The notes under the pieces are model-generated. The model made no database searches. It had not been told where the DNA came from and worked only from the letters and a program-made list of their open reading frames with translations. This document shows positions 1-9,079 of a DNA stretch of 64,000 bases, in pieces. The first letter of the stretch is position 1; each line of letters begins with the position of its first letter. Source of the stretch: an uncultured Paraglaciecola sp. (GTDB taxonomy: Bacteria; Pseudomonadota; Gammaproteobacteria; Enterobacterales; Alteromonadaceae); contig NZ_CAKZKO010000200.1 of assembly GCF_937123705.1 (NCBI RefSeq), positions 1-64,000 on the forward strand, written 5' to 3'. Both the position numbers and the translations under genes were made by a program.

Positions 1-340
<340 letters not shown>

Positions 341-411
341 AATATTAATACATGAATTTTTTTGGTGAACACTCATAACGTGAGTATCCACACAGATTGT
401 CTTGTTCTAAT

Positions 412-423
412 TGTTAAAGAGCA
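412..423 (-). promoter_or_regulatory. rrn leader boxA antitermination element
   Basis: On the minus strand this reads TGCTCTTTAACA, the canonical boxA bound by NusB-NusE(S10) in rRNA antitermination. It sits about 70 nt upstream of the 16S 5' end and just after a hairpin (boxB-like), the usual order in rrn leaders. The match is seen directly; the function is known for this element. Confidence 0.92.
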
Positions 424-424
424 T

Positions 425-439
425 GCTAACTGCGTTAGC
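425..439 (-). promoter_or_regulatory. boxB-like hairpin in the rrn leader
   Basis: A 6-bp perfect stem GCTAAC/GTTAGC with a 3-nt loop lies immediately upstream of boxA in the transcript. Position and size fit the boxB element of rRNA leaders. That it acts as such is inferred. Confidence 0.7.
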
Positions 440-481
440 GGCTTAAGATGCTGTCCGTGGACCCTCTCAAGCGGGAGGCGT

Positions 482-509
482 ATATTACGTCATTCCCTTT
501 TGATGTCAA
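482..509 (-). promoter_or_regulatory. rrn promoter P2
   Basis: The minus strand carries a perfect -35 TTGACA (504-509), a 16-nt spacer and a -10 TAATAT (482-487). These are followed by a G+C-rich discriminator (ACGCCTCCCGC), the hallmark of stringently controlled rRNA promoters. It lies downstream of P1 and about 60 nt before boxB/boxA, as in enterobacterial rrn P2. Confidence 0.85.
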
Positions 510-645
510 CAATTTATTTTAAAATAAATTCAAATTAAATCTTGCTGCATCCCGCACCAATCATAGCCTAAGCTAATTTACAAAAGGTTAACAATGTTAG
601 CCATTTTGCGAGAGTCCTAAGTGGTCTCCCTTGAAGCGAGGGCGC

Positions 646-674
646 ATTATAGAGAGAACAGATTCCTATGCAAG
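646..674 (-). promoter_or_regulatory. rrn promoter P1
   Basis: The minus strand shows CTTGCA (669-674), a 17-nt spacer and a perfect -10 TATAAT (646-651), then a GC-rich discriminator (GCGCCCTCGC). A+T-rich sequence upstream (675-770) could serve as UP element and Fis region. The 341-862 stretch has no gene. It is the rRNA leader and promoter region, plus the short upstream region of the RRM gene. Confidence 0.82.
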
Positions 675-862
675 CACTTATTTGAAATAAATGTTTAAGT
701 GGTTATTAATCCACCAAAACCACCTAAAAGCTTCTATTTTTTGAGCATGTTTTATAAAACTATTACTGATACATACTCATACAGTTTGCGTAAACCATAT
801 AAATGGGTACCATAAGTGCGCTTTTATTCTTATAACCATAATAATTTTTTAGGTACCGCCAC

Positions 863-1303
863 ATGAATCCATCTTTTGTTTTGAATATTTTTACCACTGT
901 TATTTTAGCTATTGTTCTTTATGTCATTATTCCCATAGTAGCTTCTGATATGCCCGCTCAATGGACAGCAGTAATAGGCGTATTAGTGGGAGGCCTAGTA
1001 GTCCCATCGATAGCTAAGTTTATTTCCTCATCCAAAGCGTCAAGCGAAGTATCCACACTTTATGTAGGCAACCTACCTTATCGCGCCAATGAAGAGGCTG
1101 TTCAAGAGCATTTTGAGCAGCAAGGAACCGTTATATCAGTCAGGCTTATGAAAGATCGCAGAACCGGGAAACGAAAAGGGTATGGATTTGTTGAAATGAG
1201 TACTAAGGGTGCGGATAAAGCCATAAAGAATTTGAACGATTCAACTTTTCAAGAACGAACATTGAAAGTAAGGCTTGCAAAAGACAAAGTTGAAGAAGCG
1301 TAA
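863..1303 (+). CDS. Membrane-anchored RNA recognition motif (RRM) protein
   Basis: This 146-residue protein has two hydrophobic segments (about 8-28 and 36-54) followed by one RRM fold. RNP2 is LYVGNL (66-71) and RNP1 is RKGYGFVEM (104-112), with the aromatic residues used for stacking on RNA present. Bacterial RRM proteins are usually small, soluble cold-shock-type RNA binders; here the N-terminal membrane pair would place the domain at the inner membrane. The ribosome site is weak (AGG about 10 nt before ATG). The gene is monocistronic, with a strong terminator 17 nt after the stop. The RNA target is unknown. Confidence 0.9.
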   Translation: MNPSFVLNIFTTVILAIVLYVIIPIVASDMPAQWTAVIGVLVGGLVVPSIAKFISSSKASSEVSTLYVGNLPYRANEEAVQEHFEQQGTVISVRLMKDRRTGKRKGYGFVEMSTKGADKAIKNLNDSTFQERTLKVRLAKDKVEEA

Positions 1304-1320
1304 ATTTAATTCTCAATCCA

Positions 1321-1349
1321 AAAAGGCCAGCAATATGCTGGCCTTTTTA
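1321..1349 (+). terminator. Intrinsic terminator, probably bidirectional
   Basis: The stem AAAAGGCCAGCA/TGCTGGCCTTTT with a short ATA-centred loop is followed by a T run on both strands. It lies between the convergent RRM gene and the DUF5610-like gene and probably serves both. Confidence 0.92.
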
Positions 1350-1389
1350 TTTGGTGAGATAAACCACCACTGATTCAAAGTTCGAGTTC

Positions 1390-2790
1390 TTAAGATTGCT
1401 GTTCTGGTTGATAACCAATAGGTAAGTTGTTTATTAACTTTTGGTTAAACTCGTTAAACCGATGAATAGCAGATATCAAATCTGGTGTAGCCACCTCATC
1501 ACCTAGCTTATTAATCAATTCATTGATTACATTTTCATATGATTGGGTATCAGCGAGTCGACGCTTTGAACCTTCAAGAACATTTAGAAGTTTATCGAGA
1601 TATTCAGCGACGGGTTTAACCGCCTTAGCAGGATCGTTGTCTACTCCATCTTCATCGAAATGAGAAACCGTTTCGTAGGCTTTAATCACTTCAGTATTTT
1701 CTGCTTTTGTTAGCTGCAATGCGAAACTAGATAATTCCTGCTCATCAAACCCTAACTCTAAAGCTTGGTTGAACGCTGTCTCAATATCCCCGTTAAAGAA
1801 CTCTTCAGCCAAAGCATTAGAATCGGATACTAATTGACCAATCGCTTTAAGTTCATCGTCATCGAGTTCACCATTTACTGAAAATGATAATGAGCTCTCT
1901 TGGTAGAAAACCGCATTCCTCTGAACGGCTAAAGGTATCGGCTCTAAGGGTTCTTCAATCGAGTCAACCTCATCACCCGGTTCGAGTTCTGTTTCTATCT
2001 CAGAAAGCGGGGATTCAGACTCTGTGGTGGAAGCTATGGTTTGCTCAACTGGCTTTTTAGTTGCTACCTCTTTATCCTCTGGCTGTTGAACAGCTTCATA
2101 TATCTGATGCTGATTCAGCTCAAATTCACGCAGGTCTTCAAATCTTATATTCACACTATCACCATCTCTAGTACGAATATTCAATTCACCAGTCTGTTGT
2201 TTTGCGTAAGACACACTAGTACTGTTAACCACGGAGGAAGCAGTATTTTCTATACCAACAGTTTCAGAATTTAAAATGTCGTGCTTCAGATTAGCAATAC
2301 CTTCTTCAATCAGATGTTTACTTTTACTAATGCCTTCTGCGATTTCATCGTTTAAGAATCCACCCAAGTCCTTTTCAGCCAGTTTTATACCTTTAAGTAC
2401 ACCTGATGAAGCTTGCTCAAATAAGTCGTTCAACTCACCGACGTCAGCGCCGCGACTATGCGCATTCTTTATTGCACCACCAACAAAAGTGAGTACATTT
2501 TTCGCAATTTCTTCGAAATCAAATAAAGACGCTTCAGACTCATTAGACTCTGGAGCTGAAAAGTCAGGCCTTTTCCTGTCGACCTCTAAGGTGTTATTTA
2601 AAGCGTTCGAATATATATGCATACCCAAAGATGCGCTGGAACTGAATTGATCAACTCGCTGTAAAGCATGGCTATTCAAGCCAGTAATAGCCTGCTTTAA
2701 ACCCGCGTCACGCAGTTGATTCTTAATACTATCATCCCCAATATGTTGGGGTTTATTACCTAAAAAAGCTTTTAATTGACTAATGTTCAT
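1390..2790 (-). CDS. DUF5610-like protein of unknown function
   Basis: This 466-residue protein is acidic and soluble, with no signal peptide or membrane segment. Residues about 85-190 contain FDFEEIAKNVLTFVGG, a GADVGELNDLFEQA stretch and DLGGFLNDEIAEGI. These resemble, from memory, the DUF5610 region of Shewanella/Alteromonas proteins. The middle (about 240-290) is low-complexity and rich in Glu/Pro/Ser. The C-terminal half is helical and contains a DEDGVDNDPAKA segment. The 5' end is supported by an ATG. It is a single gene convergent with the RRM gene. Function unknown; the family assignment is moderate. Confidence 0.72.
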   Translation of the reverse strand: MNISQLKAFLGNKPQHIGDDSIKNQLRDAGLKQAITGLNSHALQRVDQFSSSASLGMHIYSNALNNTLEVDRKRPDFSAPESNESEASLFDFEEIAKNVLTFVGGAIKNAHSRGADVGELNDLFEQASSGVLKGIKLAEKDLGGFLNDEIAEGISKSKHLIEEGIANLKHDILNSETVGIENTASSVVNSTSVSYAKQQTGELNIRTRDGDSVNIRFEDLREFELNQHQIYEAVQQPEDKEVATKKPVEQTIASTTESESPLSEIETELEPGDEVDSIEEPLEPIPLAVQRNAVFYQESSLSFSVNGELDDDELKAIGQLVSDSNALAEEFFNGDIETAFNQALELGFDEQELSSFALQLTKAENTEVIKAYETVSHFDEDGVDNDPAKAVKPVAEYLDKLLNVLEGSKRRLADTQSYENVINELINKLGDEVATPDLISAIHRFNEFNQKLINNLPIGYQPEQQS

Positions 2791-2953
2791 GGCAGATACC
2801 TCACTATCCTCATCTTACTCTATCGACCGCCTCCCTATAATACTTTAGCGCGATTTGATTAAAATTTGTCCTATGTCTGAATATATAGATATTGCAGACT
2901 GCCTAAAAACACTTTAAGTTGCGCGCATTGAATACCAAAGATAGAGGAACAAC

Positions 2954-4054
2954 ATGCGGCCAACTGAGATCCAGGCAAGCAGCTATTCTGAACAACTGCA
3001 AAATAAAACAACGTTTATAAAAGACAATTTTGCCCAACATCCAATGCCTGAGTTGGAAATATTTGCATCAGAGCCGCTACATTATAGATTGCGCGCCGAA
3101 TTTAGACTTTGGCATGATGGTGATGAACTGCATCACATAATGTTTGATCAAGCAACTAAACAAAAGTACCAAGTACACCACTTTCCACCAGCCTGCATAC
3201 TTATTAATGAGGTTATGGTTGATTTAATTTTGTTGCTTAAAAATAATGAGCCAGCAAGACGAAAGTTATTTCAGGTTGACTACTTAGCCACAATTAGTGG
3301 AGAAATCATTGTGTCTTTGCTGTATCACAAAGCATTAGATGAGCAGTGGGTAGACGTCATGCAAGAAATCCGTTCTACACTAAGAAAAAAATACAAAATT
3401 GATATTATTGGCCGCGCTAAAAAACAAAAGATTGTACTGAATAAGGACTATGTTACCGAAGAGTTAACCATCAATCAGCGGAACTTCACCTTCAAACAAA
3501 TCGAGAATAGTTTTACTCAGCCTAATGCTCATGTAAATACTAAAATGATTGAATGGGCATTGGATATTACTCAAAACACCAGTGGCGACTTACTTGAGCT
3601 ATATTGTGGTGCAGGAAACTTCTCTATACCTCTCGCTCAAAATTTTGAAAAAGTACTAGCAACAGAAATATCTAAAACATCTGTAGCTGCTGCGCAAGAC
3701 AACATCTTGCAAAATAATATCAAGAACCTAAAGATTGTGCGGATGTCGAGTGAAGAATTTGTTGAAGCACAACAAGGTGTACGAGAATTCCGTCGTTTAG
3801 CAGGTATTAACTTAACCGATTATCAGTGCAAAACCGTATTGGTTGATCCCCCTCGAGCGGGTTTAGATGACAGTACAGTGGATATGGTAAGCCAATATGA
3901 AAACATTGTTTATATTTCGTGTAACCCAGACACACTTAAACACAACCTCGACACACTTTTAAAAACTCATGTTGTGACTCGATTTGCCTTATTCGATCAA
4001 TTTCCTTATACACACCATGCAGAATGTGGCGTCTACTTACAGAAGAAAAGCTAA
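2954..4054 (+). CDS. trmA: tRNA (uracil-54-C5)-methyltransferase
   Basis: TrmA makes ribothymidine at position 54 of the T-loop of tRNA, using S-adenosylmethionine. The 366-residue length equals that of the E. coli enzyme. Visible motifs are the SAM-binding [16 protein letters not shown] (about 213), DPPRAGLD (about 300), the catalytic-Cys segment [10 protein letters not shown] (about 325) and the C-terminal HHAECGVYL containing the general-base Glu. An AGAGGAAC ribosome site precedes the ATG. Its stop overlaps the stop of the convergent fabR-like gene by 4 nt. Confidence 0.96.
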   Translation: MRPTEIQASSYSEQLQNKTTFIKDNFAQHPMPELEIFASEPLHYRLRAEFRLWHDGDELHHIMFDQATKQKYQVHHFPPACILINEVMVDLILLLKNNEPARRKLFQVDYLATISGEIIVSLLYHKALDEQWVDVMQEIRSTLRKKYKIDIIGRAKKQKIVLNKDYVTEELTINQRNFTFKQIENSFTQPNAHVNTKMIEWALDITQNTSGDLLELYCGAGNFSIPLAQNFEKVLATEISKTSVAAAQDNILQNNIKNLKIVRMSSEEFVEAQQGVREFRRLAGINLTDYQCKTVLVDPPRAGLDDSTVDMVSQYENIVYISCNPDTLKHNLDTLLKTHVVTRFALFDQFPYTHHAECGVYLQKKS

Positions 4055-4668
4055 TCTGGGTTTGGTATAACATTAGCTTGCATGGCACCATTTACCACAA
4101 ACCTCAATTGCTGTTTTACTCGCTGAGCAACATTAACTTGTTGCTCAGCAGTGGCATCAAGGGCCTCAGCTCCTGCACTAAAAACCAGTTTGACCATAGC
4201 TTCTGCTTGAAGGTTAGCGATATCGTAAGGCAATCCAGTTGTGGATATAGTGTAATCAGTCAACTCAACAGTAAAATGTTTTATTTCTCGCAATACTGCT
4301 GCTCTAAATGCCATTGATGTACCTGTATGCTCTCGCAATAACAGTCTGAAAACATTGTTGTTTGCGGTTATAAACTCCATAAATGTATTGACTGATGTAT
4401 TGATCACTCCACCACCAGAAGCAATTCTAACCCTAGCTTGACGCATTAGTTGTCGCAATGCCAAACCAGCTTCATCCACTAAGGTTAAGCCTAATTCGTC
4501 AATATCTTTAAAGTGTCGATAAAAAGATGTAGGTGCAATACCTGCAGCCCTTGCCACTTCCCTAAGGCTGATGCTAGATAAACTACGTTGTTCATCTAAC
4601 AGCGAAAATGCAGCCTCTATAATAGAGCGCCGAGTGCGCAACTTTTGTTGTTGTCGAGTCAATAGCAA
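4051..4668 (-). CDS. fabR: TetR-family repressor of unsaturated fatty acid synthesis, FabR-like
   Basis: This 205-residue protein has an N-terminal TetR helix-turn-helix ([20 protein letters not shown], about 38-57) and an all-helical ligand domain. The sequence around [19 protein letters not shown] matches FabR closely. FabR senses the acyl-ACP/acyl-CoA pool and represses fabA/fabB or desaturase genes. The context supports this: it is divergent from an acyl desaturase, with a FabR-type palindrome between them. The ORF start is TTG; a second TTG two codons inside is equally possible. In E. coli trmA and fabR are also chromosomal neighbours. Confidence 0.9.
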   Translation of the reverse strand: MLLTRQQQKLRTRRSIIEAAFSLLDEQRSLSSISLREVARAAGIAPTSFYRHFKDIDELGLTLVDEAGLALRQLMRQARVRIASGGGVINTSVNTFMEFITANNNVFRLLLREHTGTSMAFRAAVLREIKHFTVELTDYTISTTGLPYDIANLQAEAMVKLVFSAGAEALDATAEQQVNVAQRVKQQLRFVVNGAMQANVIPNPD

Positions 4669-4762
4669 GGCCTATCACGTATGGCTGTTCAATATGTTGT
4701 AAATTCTAACGTGAATAAGCTCAACATTTACAGAAGAAATATCCACAAAATACATATAGCGC

Positions 4763-4790
4763 TTGCGAAACCTGCAAGGCAACGTAAAAT
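4763..4790 (+). promoter_or_regulatory. Predicted sigma-70 promoter of the desaturase gene
   Basis: TTGCGA (4763-4768), a 16-nt spacer and TAAAAT (4785-4790) lie 37 nt before the desaturase ATG. The FabR-like palindrome begins at the very next base, so bound repressor would cover the transcription start. Confidence 0.6.
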
Positions 4791-4808
4791 AGCGTACACA
4801 TGTAAGCT
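4791..4808 (+). promoter_or_regulatory. FabR/DesT-type operator palindrome
   Basis: AGCGTACACATGTAAGCT is an 18-bp palindrome with one mismatch between half-sites (AGCGTACA/TGTAAGCT). It closely resembles the known FabR consensus AGCGTACA-N2-TGTACGCT. It sits in the fabR-desaturase intergenic region, directly after the predicted desaturase -10. Regulation by the adjacent fabR product is inferred from family knowledge and position. Confidence 0.82.
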
Positions 4809-4827
4809 GAAATTATAAATTAGAGAA

Positions 4828-5964
4828 ATGAAAAAACCACGTTTGATACTTACCAATATTTTGGTTTTTGTAATTACCGGCCTTATAGCGGCGGTTTTAG
4901 TGCCATTTGAGGCATTTACTAATGGCTTTGACACCTTTGAAGTGGTGGCTTGTTTAGTTTTAATTTATTTTTCAGGGATGTCTATCACAGCCGGATACCA
5001 CCGCTTGTGGTCACACAAAGCGTTTCAGGCCAACGTTTTTGTTAGGGTCGTTTTGGCAGTTGGTGGTGCCATGTCGTTACAAAATAGCATATTACATTGG
5101 TGTTCGGATCACCGTATTCACCACAAACATGTTGACGACAACGAGCAAGATCCATATTCAGCCAAAAAAGGCTTTTGGTATTCACATATAGGTTGGATGT
5201 TAAGAGAGTATCAAGTTCACCGTTATGCTGATTATAGTAACTGTCGTGATCTGCAAAAAGACTCAGTGGTCATGTGGCAACATAATAACTATTTAAAAAT
5301 CATGCTTTGCGCCAACTTTGGCATACCATTATTACTAGGATGGATAAATGGCGATATCTGGGGAATGCTGCTGTTAGCTGGGGTGTTCCGTTTGGTTGTA
5401 GTGCATCATGTTACTTTTTTCATCAACTCCCTGGCTCATATTTGGGGCAAACAACCTTACACCGATAAAAATACTGCCCGGGATAACGATATTCTAGCCT
5501 TTTTTACTTTTGGTGAGGGCTATCATAATTTTCATCACATCTTCGAGTATGACTACAGAAATGGTGTCAAATGGTGGCAGTTTGATCCCACAAAATGGCT
5601 CATTAGAGGTTTATCTTTTATTGGTTTAACCAGCAATCTTAGACGTTGCTCAGAAGAAAGAATTGAAAAAGCAAAAGCTGCCATGCAACTAAAATTGGCT
5701 CAGGAAAAAATTGCAAAACTTGCCGATGCTGACGAAATTTTGGTCAAAGTACAACGGGAGTACGAACTCTTAGCTCAACGTATGACCGATTATTATGCCG
5801 CTAAGAAACAACTTATGACCATCAAGAAACAAAGCTTAAAACGCAGCTATGAAAACTTAGAAGTACACTACAAATATAAAGAATTAAAACAGAGCTTAGC
5901 GTTACAAAAGCAAAAATGGCTACAACTTAGTCAATTCGACTTTTTACCCGCAGTTGCTGAATAA
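4828..5964 (+). CDS. Acyl-CoA/acyl-lipid delta-9 fatty acid desaturase
   Basis: This membrane di-iron desaturase would introduce a cis double bond into saturated acyl chains for membrane fluidity. All three histidine boxes are present: HRLWSH (58-63), HRIHH (95-99) and HNFHH near residue 230. Hydrophobic segments lie before and between the boxes. After the catalytic core, residues of about 280-378 are charged, Lys/Glu/Gln-rich and likely form a coiled coil. This tail is longer than in the basic bacterial core enzyme. The gene is divergent from fabR and has a FabR-type operator at its promoter. Exact regiospecificity and substrate (CoA or lipid) cannot be read from sequence. Confidence 0.93.
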   Translation: MKKPRLILTNILVFVITGLIAAVLVPFEAFTNGFDTFEVVACLVLIYFSGMSITAGYHRLWSHKAFQANVFVRVVLAVGGAMSLQNSILHWCSDHRIHHKHVDDNEQDPYSAKKGFWYSHIGWMLREYQVHRYADYSNCRDLQKDSVVMWQHNNYLKIMLCANFGIPLLLGWINGDIWGMLLLAGVFRLVVVHHVTFFINSLAHIWGKQPYTDKNTARDNDILAFFTFGEGYHNFHHIFEYDYRNGVKWWQFDPTKWLIRGLSFIGLTSNLRRCSEERIEKAKAAMQLKLAQEKIAKLADADEILVKVQREYELLAQRMTDYYAAKKQLMTIKKQSLKRSYENLEVHYKYKELKQSLALQKQKWLQLSQFDFLPAVAE

Positions 5965-6050
5965 CCAGATAATACCAGTAAGGTCACACCTTGAGTAATG
6001 TTAGTCAGCATGACTAGCATTACTCAAGCAAGATAGATTTGGAGTTTGCA

Positions 6051-6638
6051 ATGGCGGATAAAGTTGACATTATCTCCCAAGTCAAAAAATGCTCTGAATG
6101 TTACAAATCACTGCCTTTTCCACCTAAACCCATATTGCAATATTCAACGAATGCAAAGATCATTCTTATTGGTCAAGCACCGGGTATTAAAGCTCATCAA
6201 ACAAATAAACCTTGGAATGATGCTTCTGGAGATAGGTTACGTTTGTGGTTAAACATGACAGAGCAAGCTTTTTATGACAGTAACATTTTGTCTATTGTAC
6301 CTATGGGATTTTGTTATCCCGGGAAAGGACATTCTGGCGACTTACCTCCAAGACCAGAATGTGCACCTAAGTGGCAAAGGTTTTTGGTACCACAAAATAC
6401 TTCAAAAGTGACTCTGCTAGTGGGCAAGTACGCCCAAGATTATTACTTAAAAGACCAAAAAACACTCACCGAACGGGTTAGAAACTGGCAAGAGTACCAA
6501 CCTAAATTTTTGCCATTGCCACACCCGTCACCAAGAAATAATATTTGGCTCAAAAAGAATAACTGGTTTGAAACCCAGGTATTGCCACAGATGCAAAAAA
6601 TACTGCAAACCAAAATCCCAAATAACACCAAGAATTAA
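6051..6638 (+). CDS. Uracil-DNA glycosylase family protein
   Basis: This protein of about 195 residues belongs to the UDG superfamily that excises deaminated bases from DNA. The N-terminal motif ILIGQAPGIKAHQTNKPWND corresponds to the water-activating/uracil-binding motif region. The C-terminal LPHPSPRN corresponds to the His-containing minor-groove loop (motif 2). The ORF-track start is a TTG at 6039. The ATG at 6051 is preferred because GGAG lies 6 nt before it. Two N-terminal Cys (KKCSECYK) recall Fe-S type UDGs, but a full cluster set is not evident. Which damaged base it prefers is unknown. Its stop overlaps the convergent c-di-GMP gene by 4 nt. Confidence 0.82.
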   Translation: MADKVDIISQVKKCSECYKSLPFPPKPILQYSTNAKIILIGQAPGIKAHQTNKPWNDASGDRLRLWLNMTEQAFYDSNILSIVPMGFCYPGKGHSGDLPPRPECAPKWQRFLVPQNTSKVTLLVGKYAQDYYLKDQKTLTERVRNWQEYQPKFLPLPHPSPRNNIWLKKNNWFETQVLPQMQKILQTKIPNNTKN

Positions 6639-8866
6639 CTCTCTTGCGAGGCTAAAAATTCAAGCAACTGTTCAAATGGCATAGGTTTAGCAAATAAAAA
6701 TCCTTGAGCTTCATCACAGCCTAATTTCAACATATAACTAGCTTGTTCTCGTTTTTCGACACCTTCTGCAATTGTAGATAACCCTAGTCGATTGCCTAAG
6801 GTCACTATAGTTTCAGCAATAAACGCAGCTTTACCAGGCGTAATTTCGTTAATGAAAGAACGATCGACTTTTAAACGATCGAGTGGCAACTTTTGTAAAT
6901 AACTCATAGACGAGAAACCCGTACCAAAATCATCAACCGCCACTTTAACACCAAACTGCTTTAACTCGCTTAGGGCCTCAATTACGATTTGAGGTTCATC
7001 CATTACCACACTTTCAGTAATTTCTAATTCAATCCTATCGGGCGCTACAGCGTGTTCTGTTATGATATTTTTCACTGTATCAATAAAGTTTGGATCTCTA
7101 AACTGAGGCATGGAAATATTCACTGCCATACGCAAACTTGTATATCCGAGTTTACTGAGGGCACTTAACTGTCGGCATGACTCTTCAAGAACCCAGATAC
7201 CGATATCAATAATTTGTCCAGAGTATTCGGCTAAAGGTACAAATACGGCAGGAGATACAAAACCACCATCAGATGTTGGCCATCTCAGTAATGCTTCCAT
7301 TCCTACAATTTTTTCAGTCACCAAATCAACTTGAGGTTGATACCAAAGCTGTAACTTTTTAGCGTCAAAGTCTCTGGTCAACTGCCTGATCATATCCAAA
7401 CGCCAAGTCGTTTCTTGCTCCATTTCTGGAGCGTAATACTCAAAATTTGCCTTCAGGTTTTTCTTAGCAATGTTTAGGGCAATATTAGTCTGTTTTAAAA
7501 TATTAATGCCGGTTTGTGGTACTCCCTGCAACCGACAAAAACCAAAACAGGCCGACAGAGGCAAAGTGTGTTCCCCTGCTTTAAAGGGGGCAGCAAACAT
7601 TTGATTTAATATTTGTGGATTAACATCAGCTTCTTCACCAATTAGACCAAACACGTCAGAGCCAATACGCCCTATTTCAACCTTGTCTGAAAACGTTTCT
7701 TCTAAACGTTTAGTGACAGCAAGCAAAGTATTATTACCCGCCTCTTGCCCTAACCCATCATTGATATCGGCAAAATGATTGATATCTATTAATGCCACTA
7801 GTGCTTTTTCACTGCTGCTTTTAGTGGCACCGCATTCGTCAAGGAGATTAATAAACTCACTACGATTAGGCAGCTTAGTTAACCAATCTTTAAAAGCCGC
7901 AGTACGAAGTTGATGGAACAGATTAACATTTTCATATCCTATAGAAATACTCGACAAAAATACTTCAAGTAGTTGTTGGTCAACAACACTTATCCCTCTA
8001 CCTACCTGCAAAAATACCGCGGCCTCGTATCCTGAACTACTCAGGTAAAGAACTGAAAACTCGTTTTCAAATATGTGCTTTTTGAGCTGTAAACAACTAG
8101 TCACATATTTGACTATGCGTTCGTTATGTAAACTCTCTAGCTTTTTATTGATGTAAGGAGCAAATTCACCTGCCGCTCCAAGCACATACACACCATCATC
8201 ATCTTTATCTAACACTGATCCCGCTTTTGCACACACCACACCACCGGTTTCTAAGCCTATTAGTGAGCTTATTTGCGTCACTACGCCTTCGCAAAAATTC
8301 CTAACCGAGTGTTCTTCCATTAAATTTGCAGCTGAAGTGATAATTTGTTGTAGGCCCTTGCGGCTTTGATTAATGGATAATATTTGTTGATAAGAGCGCA
8401 AGGAGGCGATAATGGTTGTTACCAACTTACTGCGAGTCAGCTCAGTTTTGGTTTTATAATCATTAATATCGTAGTCTTTAATCACTTGTTCTTCGGGAGC
8501 ATAACCGGGCTGCCCTGTACGTAAAATGATGCGAGGCTCCAAAATTTTCATTTCTTCGCGCATTTTTTTTGCCACAGTTAACCCAGCGTCGTCGGCTTCC
8601 ATAACGACGTCCAGCAATATAATAGCGATAGAAGAACCCATTTCAGCGATTATTTTTAACGCTTCATCGCCAGAATAGGCATGAATAAAATGTAAGACCT
8701 TATCGTTGACAACCAAATCCGATAGCGCTAATCGAGTAACGGCATGTATTTCTTCGTCATCGTCGACAACCAGTACGTTCCACCTTCCAGATACATTAGC
8801 GGTGCTCGAGTGAGTGTCTTCTGACAAAAATATTAGTTCGTCATTATCATATTTATTAGAGCTCAT
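6635..8866 (-). CDS. Response regulator with DUF3369/GAF, degenerate GGDEF and EAL domains (c-di-GMP phosphodiesterase)
   Basis: This is a 743-residue multidomain signalling protein. A receiver domain (about 30-160) has the acidic pocket VVDDDEE and phospho-Asp in ILLDVVME. A GAF-like DUF3369 region (about 170-320) follows. The GGDEF-like domain (about 340-480) has GRIGSDVFG where GGDEF should be, so cyclase activity is unlikely. The EAL domain (about 490-740) keeps EALLRWP, ITESVV, DDFGTGFSS, the LKVDRSF lysine and IAEGVE, so it should hydrolyse c-di-GMP. No histidine kinase is adjacent, so the phosphodonor is unknown. Confidence 0.92.
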   Translation of the reverse strand: MSSNKYDNDELIFLSEDTHSSTANVSGRWNVLVVDDDEEIHAVTRLALSDLVVNDKVLHFIHAYSGDEALKIIAEMGSSIAIILLDVVMEADDAGLTVAKKMREEMKILEPRIILRTGQPGYAPEEQVIKDYDINDYKTKTELTRSKLVTTIIASLRSYQQILSINQSRKGLQQIITSAANLMEEHSVRNFCEGVVTQISSLIGLETGGVVCAKAGSVLDKDDDGVYVLGAAGEFAPYINKKLESLHNERIVKYVTSCLQLKKHIFENEFSVLYLSSSGYEAAVFLQVGRGISVVDQQLLEVFLSSISIGYENVNLFHQLRTAAFKDWLTKLPNRSEFINLLDECGATKSSSEKALVALIDINHFADINDGLGQEAGNNTLLAVTKRLEETFSDKVEIGRIGSDVFGLIGEEADVNPQILNQMFAAPFKAGEHTLPLSACFGFCRLQGVPQTGINILKQTNIALNIAKKNLKANFEYYAPEMEQETTWRLDMIRQLTRDFDAKKLQLWYQPQVDLVTEKIVGMEALLRWPTSDGGFVSPAVFVPLAEYSGQIIDIGIWVLEESCRQLSALSKLGYTSLRMAVNISMPQFRDPNFIDTVKNIITEHAVAPDRIELEITESVVMDEPQIVIEALSELKQFGVKVAVDDFGTGFSSMSYLQKLPLDRLKVDRSFINEITPGKAAFIAETIVTLGNRLGLSTIAEGVEKREQASYMLKLGCDEAQGFLFAKPMPFEQLLEFLASQES

Positions 8867-9079
8867 TTACATTCCATATAGGTCGAAATCCTACTGCCAG
8901 TATCAAGCGAGACTTACCTTTAAAGTCACATCCCCTCAATACAACACGAAGAAAATTTATGACAACACAAAATAATTTGCCAGTATTAATCAAATTTAAC
9001 ATTTTTATTTGCTCATGTAATAAGAATTAACGCAATATAGTTGGTAATACACTAAATTGGGAACACGGTTTAAAGCGTT

